Positions 1 through 6,310 of a stretch of 8,409 nt of DNA are shown here, in pieces (the stretch's first letter is position 1; every line of letters begins with the position of its first letter). Location of the stretch: NCBI GenBank assembly GCA_028284565.1, contig JANQRM010000697.1, forward strand, positions 1 to 8,409, read 5' to 3'. The notes beneath the pieces are model-generated. The model made no database searches and was not told where the DNA came from. It saw only the letters and a list, made by a program, of their open reading frames with translations. The position numbers and the translations under genes are program-made. Origin of the DNA: Anaerolineae bacterium. GTDB taxonomy: Bacteria > Chloroflexota > Anaerolineae > Aggregatilineales > Phototrophicaceae.

Positions 1-399
1 GATGTGTTGGGTGGGTGGATTTATCGCGGGTTTTTGGTGCTGATGGGAATCTCGCTTTCGGGCTTGGTGCTTGCGCTATTCCGACGGGACGAATCGACAT
101 CCCCCGAAACAAGAACCGTGAATCGCAATATCTGGGTTGTGTTGGGATTGACTTTGCTTCTCGCCCTCCTTGCCTTTATCTACTACAACACGGAGTTTCT
201 GCAATTTCAGGGACGCTATCTCTATCCGGGGTTGATTCCCTTTGCGCTACTGATTGTGCGGGGCTTGGACTCATGGCGTGAACTGTTTTTGGGACACTGG
301 GAATTGAGTCGTTGGGGTACGGTTCTTGTGTTCTTGAGCTTGGCAGGATTGGATGTCTATCTCTTGCAGACGGTGCTTGTGCCGAATTTGATTTATTAG
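1..399 (+). CDS. C-terminal part of a DUF2142-like polytopic membrane protein (5' truncated)
   Basis: The reading frame is open from the first base and stops with TAG at 397-399. About 132 residues are visible and the N-terminus lies outside the window; the GTG at position 4 is probably internal. Four hydrophobic segments can be seen, at roughly residues 8-28, 44-62, 74-90 and 104-124, with a short polar loop (RRDESTSPETR) after the first. The segment FLQFQGRYLYPGLIPFALL fits the Q-GRY-x-x-P signature near the C-terminus of DUF2142 and related GT-C-fold membrane proteins, which are thought to act in lipid-linked sugar transfer or surface polysaccharide assembly. That family assignment rests on one motif and the membrane layout, and no catalytic residues are visible because the N-terminal loops are missing. 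It is convergent with the metalloprotease gene, with a palindrome between them. A different GT39-like glycosyltransferase is the main alternative. Confidence 0.6.
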   Translation, partial: DVLGGWIYRGFLVLMGISLSGLVLALFRRDESTSPETRTVNRNIWVVLGLTLLLALLAFIYYNTEFLQFQGRYLYPGLIPFALLIVRGLDSWRELFLGHWELSRWGTVLVFLSLAGLDVYLLQTVLVPNLIY

Positions 400-420
400 T
401 TCTCTGCAATTTTACCATTC

Positions 421-448
421 GTAGAGGCGGACAGCTGTCCGCCCTTAC
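421..448. repeat. 28-nt near-perfect palindrome between convergent genes (REP-like or terminator hairpin)
   Basis: The core GGCGGACAGCTGTCCGCC (426-443) is a perfect 18-bp palindrome. The arms extend outward to GTAG at 421-424 and TTAC at 445-448, with one G-U pair and one A-C mismatch. It lies between the stop of the upstream (+) gene (399) and the stop of the convergent (-) gene (468-470), where a bidirectional terminator would be expected. Neither side has a clean T tract, so canonical Rho-independent termination is not proven. GTAG-GGCGGAC hairpins of this form are, from general knowledge, often dispersed intergenic palindromes in Chloroflexota and cyanobacteria. Copy number cannot be judged from this window. 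Confidence 0.6.
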
Positions 449-467
449 AAAAATGATCACAATATCG

Positions 468-2240
468 CTAACGAATTACCACCTGATATTGATAGACATA
501 GTCCCCTTCGGCATAGACAGAGAGTCCATCGAAGATTGCGTCTGTGAATATCAGGGTTGATTCCAGATTGACCGAACCCGAACTCCAATTGGAGAGTAAG
601 ACGAAGGCATCGGCACAACTGAGGTTATTGCGGTCTTCGAGTGCAATCGAGACCAAATCGTCACCGACGCGCTCGCCATTCACACGAAACTCGACAGCAA
701 TGGATTCGAGATTCGTTTGCAAAGTGGAGCTATCGGCGGCACACCACGAAATCCCCCAGACATAGGCATTTTCTGCAATGACGGTGGCAGTGGTCGATTG
801 GGTAATCGGAGTTGTGCTATCGACAAAGGGTGTACTAACCACACTATCTAGGCGTGGGAAGTCATCGAGTGTCGAATTTGTGCCTTTGCTTACGCGCACC
901 GAACCGACATTCGTGGGTGCAACCGGAGTCGATGTTGCTTGAGGTGCGTCACCAATTTCACCATAGATGATGCTCAGGACATAATCGCCCGATGTATAGC
1001 CTTGCGCTTGTTGGAAGCGGGTTACAGCCACAGTATACAAGCCTGTTTGTGGCAGACGAATATTGCGTAATTGAGCGTTGAGTCCACCCCCACTATCATC
1101 ATCAAATGCCAGCACGTTGTCATTGGCATCGAGCAGGATGAGCATGGGGTCGAGTCCACCCGAAGCGGATTCGGCAGTAATCGTGATCGTCTCGCCTGCG
1201 TTGACATCGAAATCCCAGAAGTGAACATAGTCCGAATCATTGAGTGTCGCGCGCACCGTATCTTGTGCATCGCCTCCGCCACTGGTGCCACTCCCCGGCG
1301 CGGGAGTCGGATTGGCAACCCCTCCACTGCCCGTGCCATAGAGACGACGTATGCCGTTGATGTCATCCGTGTCGGGAGCTAAGTTATAGGGGCTGTATTG
1401 CGGATACATCAGCGCGTTAGGGTCGTTACTGTGGAGCAAGCCCAGCGCGTGTCCGAATTCATGCGTTGCAACTGCGAGTAGCGAAATGTCGGTTTGTCGC
1501 TGGGGTTCATAGAGTATCCATGTCTCGCCCGTGTCAAAGACAACCTCGCCTGCACAGGGACTGGATGGCGGACAGGCTTGAGCGAGGACTTGTGAAGGTC
1601 CATCGATACGGTCAAAGAAGATATTGATCGTCGCGTTTCCATCCGTGACTTGCTCGAAGGTTAAGGGGGTTGCATCCGCCCATGCTTGGAAGGCGCGTCG
1701 TATCACCTCATCCAAATCCGCAGGAGCGATTCCCTGCATGTCAGTGTGAATCTGATAGGTAATATGATTAAAGGGCCATGGTGACGTTAGTTGGAAGGCT
1801 TCTGCGCCACTTTGCCCATAGATACTAGCAATATCAGCACCGTGAAAGGTAATAATCTCTTCCGTATTGTTGATGATAAGCCCGAATGTGCCTTCACCCG
1901 ACGGTGAATTATTCAGCACTTCGACGGTGTAGGTTCCGTCTTCTGTCGTGACAACGCCTTGTATGAGCGCGTTAACTTTGCCGTTGCTGTTGTCATCTTC
2001 ACCAATGAGAACCCCATCGGGATTGTAGACACGCACGACGGGGTCCATCTCGCCACGCTTAGCATTCGCCGCAATGATGAGGCGGTCTCCCTGCTCAGCT
2101 ACGAAATCGTATTGTATGCTTTCTCCAGCCGCTAAAAGTCCTTCAACAGGTTCTTCATAGAGCAAGGATGCCATAACAGCAGGCAACCACATCAGCAACC
2201 ACAGTGAACAAAGGATGATAAATGTTTTAAATCGCTTCAT
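468..2240 (-). CDS. secreted matrixin-type zinc metalloprotease with two PPC domains
   Basis: This is a 590-aa exported protease. Residues 1-24 form a signal peptide (basic MKRFK, hydrophobic core, VMA-S cleavage region). Residues about 28-124 are a PPC-type beta-sandwich and 155-302 are the matrixin (M10A-like) catalytic domain. The zinc motif is HEFGHALGLLH, with ligands H260, H264 and H270, general base E261, and a Met-turn at M278 (NALMYP). A Pro/Gly-rich linker (303-325) leads to a second PPC domain (326-428). Both PPC copies share a DP-hydrophobic-D/NxxD/N pattern. A second Thr/Pro linker precedes an unrecognised domain (about 445-590), rich in Trp and aromatics and with Cys500 and Cys542. 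No PRCGxPD cysteine switch is seen, so it is probably not held latent the way animal MMPs are. The ATG start is 4 nt after the stop of the upstream gene, with AGGA 7 nt before it. The likely role is extracellular protein degradation; the substrate is unknown. Confidence 0.88.
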   Translation of the reverse strand: MKRFKTFIILCSLWLLMWLPAVMASLLYEEPVEGLLAAGESIQYDFVAEQGDRLIIAANAKRGEMDPVVRVYNPDGVLIGEDDNSNGKVNALIQGVVTTEDGTYTVEVLNNSPSGEGTFGLIINNTEEIITFHGADIASIYGQSGAEAFQLTSPWPFNHITYQIHTDMQGIAPADLDEVIRRAFQAWADATPLTFEQVTDGNATINIFFDRIDGPSQVLAQACPPSSPCAGEVVFDTGETWILYEPQRQTDISLLAVATHEFGHALGLLHSNDPNALMYPQYSPYNLAPDTDDINGIRRLYGTGSGGVANPTPAPGSGTSGGGDAQDTVRATLNDSDYVHFWDFDVNAGETITITAESASGGLDPMLILLDANDNVLAFDDDSGGGLNAQLRNIRLPQTGLYTVAVTRFQQAQGYTSGDYVLSIIYGEIGDAPQATSTPVAPTNVGSVRVSKGTNSTLDDFPRLDSVVSTPFVDSTTPITQSTTATVIAENAYVWGISWCAADSSTLQTNLESIAVEFRVNGERVGDDLVSIALEDRNNLSCADAFVLLSNWSSGSVNLESTLIFTDAIFDGLSVYAEGDYVYQYQVVIR

Positions 2241-2257
2241 GGTCTTATCCTAATCCT
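2241..2257 (-). promoter_or_regulatory. ribosome binding site overlapping a stop codon (translational coupling)
   Basis: On the minus strand AGGA occurs twice, at 2257-2254 and 2251-2248. The second lies 7 nt before the matrixin ATG and runs into the TAA stop of the DUF2207-like gene (2247-2245). The only bases between that stop and the next ATG are GACC. This arrangement fixes the matrixin start and implies that ribosomes finishing the upstream gene re-initiate on the protease. Confidence 0.7.
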
Positions 2258-3336
2258 GCACTACCGCCTGAATCGTTTTTCTTTCCACCACCGACATTGG
2301 GCGCATTTCGGCTAGAACCGCGTCGGAAACCCCGACTACTACTGCTGGAGGAGCTAGAAGAAGGGCTTGATGAGCGTGGAATGGAGCGTCGGTCTGTGGG
2401 TGTGCGACGACCACTGCCAAAGCCCGGGAAGTTGAAACCGCCTCCTCCTCTTGAGCCACCGCCACGTGAACCCCCACCCAATAAGGGACCTAACAAACCA
2501 CCGAGTCCACCTAAGCCTTTACCGCCACCGCCGAACAACACCATCGCGCCGATGATGCAAATCAGTGCAATCAATTCAACGGGAATTCCGCCTGTCGGAG
2601 AGGGTGTTGGAGTCGTTGTCGGACCTGTGGGTGCAACAGGACGGTCTCCTGTGGTACTCCCTGTGGTTGATCCGGATGTGCCTGCCGCCGCGCCGATACC
2701 TGCCCCAAATGGCACTTGTATCTGAAAGGCTTGATTCGCCGGAATAACACCTGTCGATTGCAAGGTAATGCTATTGTTGGAGGCACTGATGACTTCCCCA
2801 TTGGCACTGACAATCCGCGCGAGGAGTTCATCGGGAGCTTCACCATCAGGGAAGTTCAAGACGAGGGTACTACTCTGGATGGGCGCGCCATGTTCATCGG
2901 GGATGACTTTCCAATCAATTAAGCCATCTGTCGCCAAGTCGAGCGTGTAATTCAGTTGGACAACAAAGCTGTCGCCACCCTGCACCATCTCTGGCAGATA
3001 GAAGCGCACACCCTGTTCATCGCCATCGGTGAACAATTCATAGGTCCCCGGATTGCCACTGCTACTGCGCTGTAACTGTGTCGGCGTGCTTTCCATAACC
3101 ACAAAGACGGCTTCAACCGTTACGGGGTCGGTCCATGTCCGTGTCCCACGTCCGATTTCCCCGCTAATCATGCGGAATTCCTGCGTCTCAGAGACTTGAA
3201 TCGTGTCATTATCAACAACCGTGATATTGTCGTCCCAGCGCGTCCATTCAAATTCGACTTGTGCTTGTAGCGTAATGGTGAAGAGTAGTAAGGTGAATAA
3301 AAGAGTCAATTTACTATATCGAATCATCTGCCTCAT
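2245..3336 (-). CDS. DUF2207-like membrane-anchored exported protein with Gly/Ser/Arg-rich tail
   Basis: This 363-aa protein starts at ATG with GGGAGAG about 4 nt upstream. Residues 1-25 look like a signal peptide (LQA-Q cleavage region). Residues about 28-210 form a beta-rich extracytoplasmic domain. Its opening (WDDNITVVDNDTIQVSETQEF, then GRGTRTW) resembles the N-terminal region of DUF2207 proteins, where a signal sequence is followed by a 'dGsl.VtE' beta domain. A Thr/Pro/Gly linker (218-250) leads to one transmembrane segment (252-268). The tail, 269-363, is low complexity: Gly-rich blocks, repeated SRGGG, a run of nine Ser (326-334) and many Arg, including RRTPTDRR and RGFRRG. The basic tail suggests it lies in the cytoplasm. 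Typical DUF2207 proteins are longer, with several TM helices after the beta domain, so this is a short or divergent version. It is co-transcribed with, and coupled to, the matrixin gene. Its function is not known. Confidence 0.72.
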   Translation of the reverse strand: MRQMIRYSKLTLLFTLLLFTITLQAQVEFEWTRWDDNITVVDNDTIQVSETQEFRMISGEIGRGTRTWTDPVTVEAVFVVMESTPTQLQRSSSGNPGTYELFTDGDEQGVRFYLPEMVQGGDSFVVQLNYTLDLATDGLIDWKVIPDEHGAPIQSSTLVLNFPDGEAPDELLARIVSANGEVISASNNSITLQSTGVIPANQAFQIQVPFGAGIGAAAGTSGSTTGSTTGDRPVAPTGPTTTPTPSPTGGIPVELIALICIIGAMVLFGGGGKGLGGLGGLLGPLLGGGSRGGGSRGGGGFNFPGFGSGRRTPTDRRSIPRSSSPSSSSSSSSSRGFRRGSSRNAPNVGGGKKNDSGGSAGLG

Positions 3337-3368
3337 GGTCTCTCCCTTCTGACATCGTTCTGAGCATC

Positions 3369-3374
3369 ATTGTA
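3369..3374 (-). promoter_or_regulatory. possible -10 box for the DUF2207-like/matrixin operon
   Basis: The minus strand reads TACAAT here, 5/6 to the sigma-70 consensus. It would place a transcription start about 26 nt before the ATG at 3336. No good -35 hexamer lies 16-18 nt upstream (best reading CTGCAC), so this is a weak prediction. The rest of the 143-nt gap between this operon and the gene ending at 3480 shows no other clear signal. Confidence 0.3.
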
Positions 3375-3479
3375 CCGTTTCACCCACATTCGTGCAGGGA
3401 AAATCGGCAAATCTTAAGGAAAAGATTACATAACGAATTGTGATAGGTATGTTAGATGAAGCAGATTCTTATGAGGCGA

Positions 3480-4147
3480 TTAGCTTTGAGGTGGTAGCAC
3501 TCCCAACTTCCAATAATTATTGAGCAAGTAGTGCATCGCTAAACCTGTAAGAAAAAATGGCATCACAAAAATCAAGAATAGACTTATCATCCCCAAAACC
3601 CAGACATAATCTACTTGGTTCGCACTGAGAATTTCTGCCCCCAGCCAGATACACAAACCTGCCAATATGTTGCCTACAATCCATGCCCCAGCAAAATGCA
3701 CAACACGACGTAGAACTCTATATTGAATAATACTTAGGGTTCCAGCAAATAGTATGAAGGGTTCCCATGTCACCAGAGAACGGGGTTGGATGAAATGCAT
3801 CCAAAGTGAGAAGATGATACCAAATACAACACCCGCAAAAAATGAATGTCGCCCCAACTCCGCGATGGAAATGTCTCAATATAGCTTTGTATCGTAATCG
3901 CTTGAACCGCACTCAGAAACAAATAACTCCAAATTGCAAAAATGGATGCAAAGGTGAAAAATACCACGATAAAGTTTGAAGTTGGGAACAAAGAACCTAG
4001 GAAATACGCTAAAGGAAGACCCGCAATAAAACCTATGGCTCCAACAAATATGAGACCAATCAAACAGGCACCTATATTCACAAAGAGCCATTCAGCTAAA
4101 AAATTTGCACATGATATATTGGGGAGATTCTTGCGTTTTGGTTTCAC
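3480..4147 (-). pseudogene. frameshifted paralogue of the adjacent multi-TM membrane protein
   Basis: Two overlapping minus-strand frames together make one protein. The 5' frame starts at GTG (4147) with MKPKRKN, has hydrophobic segments at about 22-50 and 59-82, and reads in family register to W98-G99. It then runs on as unrelated sequence to a stop at 3770. The 3' frame continues the family sequence from RHSFFAG to a TAA at 3480-3482. The switch is at the G run 3855-3852 (TTGGGGCGAC): adding one G joins them as S-W-G-R-H-S and gives 222 aa, against 227 aa for the neighbour at 4201-4884. Matching landmarks with that neighbour are the N-terminal MKxKRKN, W-G-x-R before an AG-V helix, I-Q-x-x-x-L-R, and a C-terminal GL-x3-YL-x2-N. 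The function is unknown. It may be a decayed copy, a sequencing error in a homopolymer, or (less likely) a recoded gene. A stand-alone gene from the TTG at 3857 would lack a plausible N-terminus. Confidence 0.8.
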
Positions 4148-4200
4148 GATGCTTTTCCATCAGCTCGACGATTAGTTATTTTACACACGCTTTGGGCATT

Positions 4201-4884
4201 TTACGCAATAACCCCTATTCGTTCATTTTCCATTAGATAGAGTAGTGTTAGTCCTGTGATGGCAACGAAGCCGAAAAGTCCGAGTACCCCAAGAACCGAC
4301 ATCTCAAAGCCAAACAGAGTTTCATAAAAATAGATACTTAAGCAGGTATTGTCAAAGCCATAAGCTGTACATATCTCATGAGGCACATAAGTCAGTCCAT
4401 AGAGCATGGCGGGCAAGATTGCGACTATACCACCAACCGCATGGACAATCAGCCATAGATGATTTCGATTGAAAAAATCGCGGAGCAATATAGATTGAAT
4501 GAGTCCAACTCCCGACAGATAGATGACTACCAACCACCACCCACTTATGGACGGTATCTCTTGGACGATGACATATCCAATCAGACTGCTGACAATGCCC
4601 GCAATGGCTGTACGTTGCCCCCATTTAGGCAAAGATTGCGGTAACCAACGCTTTGAAACAAAATTCTCGGCATGTCCAAGCACAAGACTTGTTGTGAGGC
4701 TAGCCAACAAGAGAAATAGTACGGGGTTAATCGAGCTTTTCCCACTCACATAATCTGTGCCTAACGCGGTCACACCGAGAAGCGTGAATACGGCAACAGA
4801 TAACACTGCAATACCTGCCGCAATCCAACCCAGCAAAAACCGTTTCCGATGAATGTGCTGGCTGTTCTTCCGTTTGGTTTTCAC
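4201..4884 (-). CDS. multi-pass membrane protein of unknown function, tandem paralogue of 3480-4147
   Basis: This 227-aa protein begins at GTG (4884) with an AGGGGC ribosome-binding sequence about 7 nt upstream. The N-terminus is strongly basic (MKTKRKN...HRKR). About six hydrophobic segments follow, at residues 17-40, 53-70, 93-110, 117-135, 143-166 and 195-217. The segment GVGLIQSILLRDFF...LWLIVHAVGG fits a G-x3-Q-x3-LR-x7-W pattern that I associate with uncharacterised membrane proteins of Chloroflexota and cyanobacteria. An earlier segment (70-104, GHAENFVSKRW...KWGQR) looks like a weaker copy of it, suggesting internal duplication. C172 and C181 lie in the loop between helices 5 and 6. 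There are 53 nt between its stop and the start of the broken paralogue, so the two were probably one transcription unit. I do not recognise a named family or activity. Confidence 0.7.
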   Translation of the reverse strand: MKTKRKNSQHIHRKRFLLGWIAAGIAVLSVAVFTLLGVTALGTDYVSGKSSINPVLFLLLASLTTSLVLGHAENFVSKRWLPQSLPKWGQRTAIAGIVSSLIGYVIVQEIPSISGWWLVVIYLSGVGLIQSILLRDFFNRNHLWLIVHAVGGIVAILPAMLYGLTYVPHEICTAYGFDNTCLSIYFYETLFGFEMSVLGVLGLFGFVAITGLTLLYLMENERIGVIA

Positions 4885-5128
4885 GCAATTGCCCCTGCGA
4901 TGCTTTCAACACTTATCACTCTAACATATATATATCTAATTCAGATGTATAAGATGCCAAGAATAATACCTCAATTATCGATGTAAAATCAAGTTTTATA
5001 GAAGTGAAACATATGAATCCCACTGTGTTGTAGCGGAACTCTGTGGTTCAATATCCCGTAAAGGTCATAAAATTCCTTGACATTTCAGGATATAATCAGG
5101 GAACCAGTCGAATCCGCCACGGAGACCC
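4885..5128. other. 244-nt divergent intergenic region
   Basis: This separates the leftward membrane-protein pair from the rightward TPR operon and should hold promoters for both. It is AT-rich and contains an AT dinucleotide run at 4926-4935. The TATAAT box near its right end is listed separately. I find no convincing leftward promoter hexamer pair, no small ORF with a ribosome site, and no structured RNA. Confidence 0.5.
5077..5096 (+). promoter_or_regulatory. probable promoter of the TPR/propeller operon (TATAAT with oddly placed TTGACA)
   Basis: A perfect TATAAT lies at 5091-5096, about 32 nt before the ATG, which suits a start near 5103 and a short leader. A perfect TTGACA lies at 5077-5082, but only 8 nt away, too close to be its -35 box. 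At the normal 17-nt spacing the -35 position reads TAAAAT, a poor match. The TCCT...AGGA arms around TTGACATTTC (5074-5090) form a weak dyad that could be an operator; this is speculative. Confidence 0.4.
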
Positions 5129-6298
5129 ATGAACAAACGCGCCTACCAACTCCAACACGAAATCGAACGCCTCATCGACACCGGACGCTTCGAGCAAGCC
5201 AGCGACCTCTGCCATAAAGCCATCACCCGCGCCCGACGCAATGTCATGCCACAAGTCGAAGTCACCGCCATGATTGGACTGGCTTCTGCCAATGGACACT
5301 TGGGGAAATTCGCCTTCGCGCGCGATTACATTAATGAAGCGATGGAAGCCTCGCGCATGATGGCGAATTCGGAGTTGCATTGCGATGCTCTGCGCCAAAG
5401 TGCCATCTTACGCACGATGAGTAGCTTCCAGCCGATTGAAGCGCGCGACGAATTCCGTGATAGCCTGAAACTCGCGCAAAGTCTGGCACATGAAGGACGC
5501 ATTATCCGTGTGTGGCTGGGCATGATGGAAGTCAGTCGTCAGGATGATCAGAGCTTAAAGAATGCCATCCAACTGCGTGATGCCGCCCAAGGGATGCGTT
5601 CTCTTAAGCTGGAAAGTGAAGCTCTTGTGCAATTGGGCGCGGTCTATGCGGAACAGAAGCAATTCGAGAATGCGCTGAATGCCTATGAGCAAGCCCTCGA
5701 CATCAAGCGTGAACTCGGTCATGTTGTCGGCGAGACTATCGTGCTGGGCAAAATGGGACAGGTCTATGCCCAGAATCTCGATACCTTCCGCAAAGGGGTT
5801 GATTATCTGCATCAATCGCTCGACATCGCGCGCCACATCAAATTCCGTTTTCAGGAGTTCATTACGCTCTACCATATCGGGGTCGCGCACATGGCACAGG
5901 AGAACTTTGCCGCCTCCCTCACCGCTTATGAGCATATGCAGGCACTCGCGGATGTCACCCGTCATACGCCCTATGAGATGTTCGCCAATTATGCCATCGC
6001 GGGCTGGAATTACGCTCGTCAAAGCTATGGAGAAGCCATCAGCTATTATCAACATGCGCTCAAACTGAGCCAGCTCATCGCCAACCCCTATTATGAAGGC
6101 AATCTCTATTACATGCTCGGCGAGAACTACCGCAGTCTGCATGATCATGGCATTGCCCGTAAAAACTACGAACTCGCCCGTGATGTCTACCGCGCCATTG
6201 AAGATTTCGACGGAATCGGACTCACCAATCAAGCGATTCGCCGTAGTTACTTCCTCCAACTCTGGACAGCCATACTCCGTCTCTTCCGTTTACGCTAA
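5129..6298 (+). CDS. tetratricopeptide repeat (TPR) protein
   Basis: This 389-aa protein is helical almost throughout. The ATG has GGAG 4-5 nt upstream (5121-5124). About nine TPR-like units can be placed, near residues 7-36, 45-75, 85-117, 125-155, 165-196, 204-237, 245-275, 286-316 and 324-355. The clearest is ALVQLGAVYAEQKQFENALN followed by AYEQALDIK (165-193), with the usual W/L-G-Y-A-F-A-Y-A-P-like pattern. The roughly 40-residue period is that of the longer TPR_12-type repeats seen in bacterial regulators and scaffolds. There is no signal peptide and no enzymatic or DNA-binding domain, so it is probably a cytoplasmic protein-binding scaffold. The C-terminus (373-389: YFLQLW...LRLFRLR) is hydrophobic and basic and could bind the membrane surface. 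It is the first gene of an operon with the membrane-anchored propeller gene 12 nt downstream. The partner is unknown. Confidence 0.85.
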   Translation: MNKRAYQLQHEIERLIDTGRFEQASDLCHKAITRARRNVMPQVEVTAMIGLASANGHLGKFAFARDYINEAMEASRMMANSELHCDALRQSAILRTMSSFQPIEARDEFRDSLKLAQSLAHEGRIIRVWLGMMEVSRQDDQSLKNAIQLRDAAQGMRSLKLESEALVQLGAVYAEQKQFENALNAYEQALDIKRELGHVVGETIVLGKMGQVYAQNLDTFRKGVDYLHQSLDIARHIKFRFQEFITLYHIGVAHMAQENFAASLTAYEHMQALADVTRHTPYEMFANYAIAGWNYARQSYGEAISYYQHALKLSQLIANPYYEGNLYYMLGENYRSLHDHGIARKNYELARDVYRAIEDFDGIGLTNQAIRRSYFLQLWTAILRLFRLR

Positions 6299-6310
6299 TG
6301 GAGTTGAGCA

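Noticed and set aside
176..460. Minus-strand frame opposite the DUF2142-like gene, running through the palindrome
   Set aside because: It overlaps a better-supported membrane protein frame and has no domain or ribosome site.
2297..2725. Plus-strand proline-rich open frame
   Set aside because: It is the complement of the Gly/Ser/Arg-rich tail of the DUF2207-like gene; the Pro-rich composition is a by-product of Gly codons read in reverse.
3410..3427. AATCTT-AAGGAA-AAGATT hairpin as a terminator for the leftward membrane-protein pair
   Set aside because: The stem is only 6 bp, AT-rich and lacks a following T run, so chance is likely.
3480..3857. Independent 125-aa gene starting at TTG 3857
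   Set aside because: The supposed start is inside the G-run region and the sequence continues the paralogue from the other frame; a frameshifted single gene explains both pieces better.
3845..3862. Programmed -1 frameshifting at the G run
   Set aside because: The site T-TGG-GGC does not fit the X-XXY-YYZ heptamer, and I saw no clear downstream stimulatory structure.
4926..4935. AT dinucleotide run as a leftward -10 promoter
   Set aside because: It is low complexity and no -35 hexamer at proper spacing was found.
5555..6259. Long minus-strand open frame (234 codons) opposite the TPR gene
   Set aside because: It lies entirely inside the well-supported TPR gene, has no ribosome site or recognisable domain, and follows from the codon use of the plus-strand gene.
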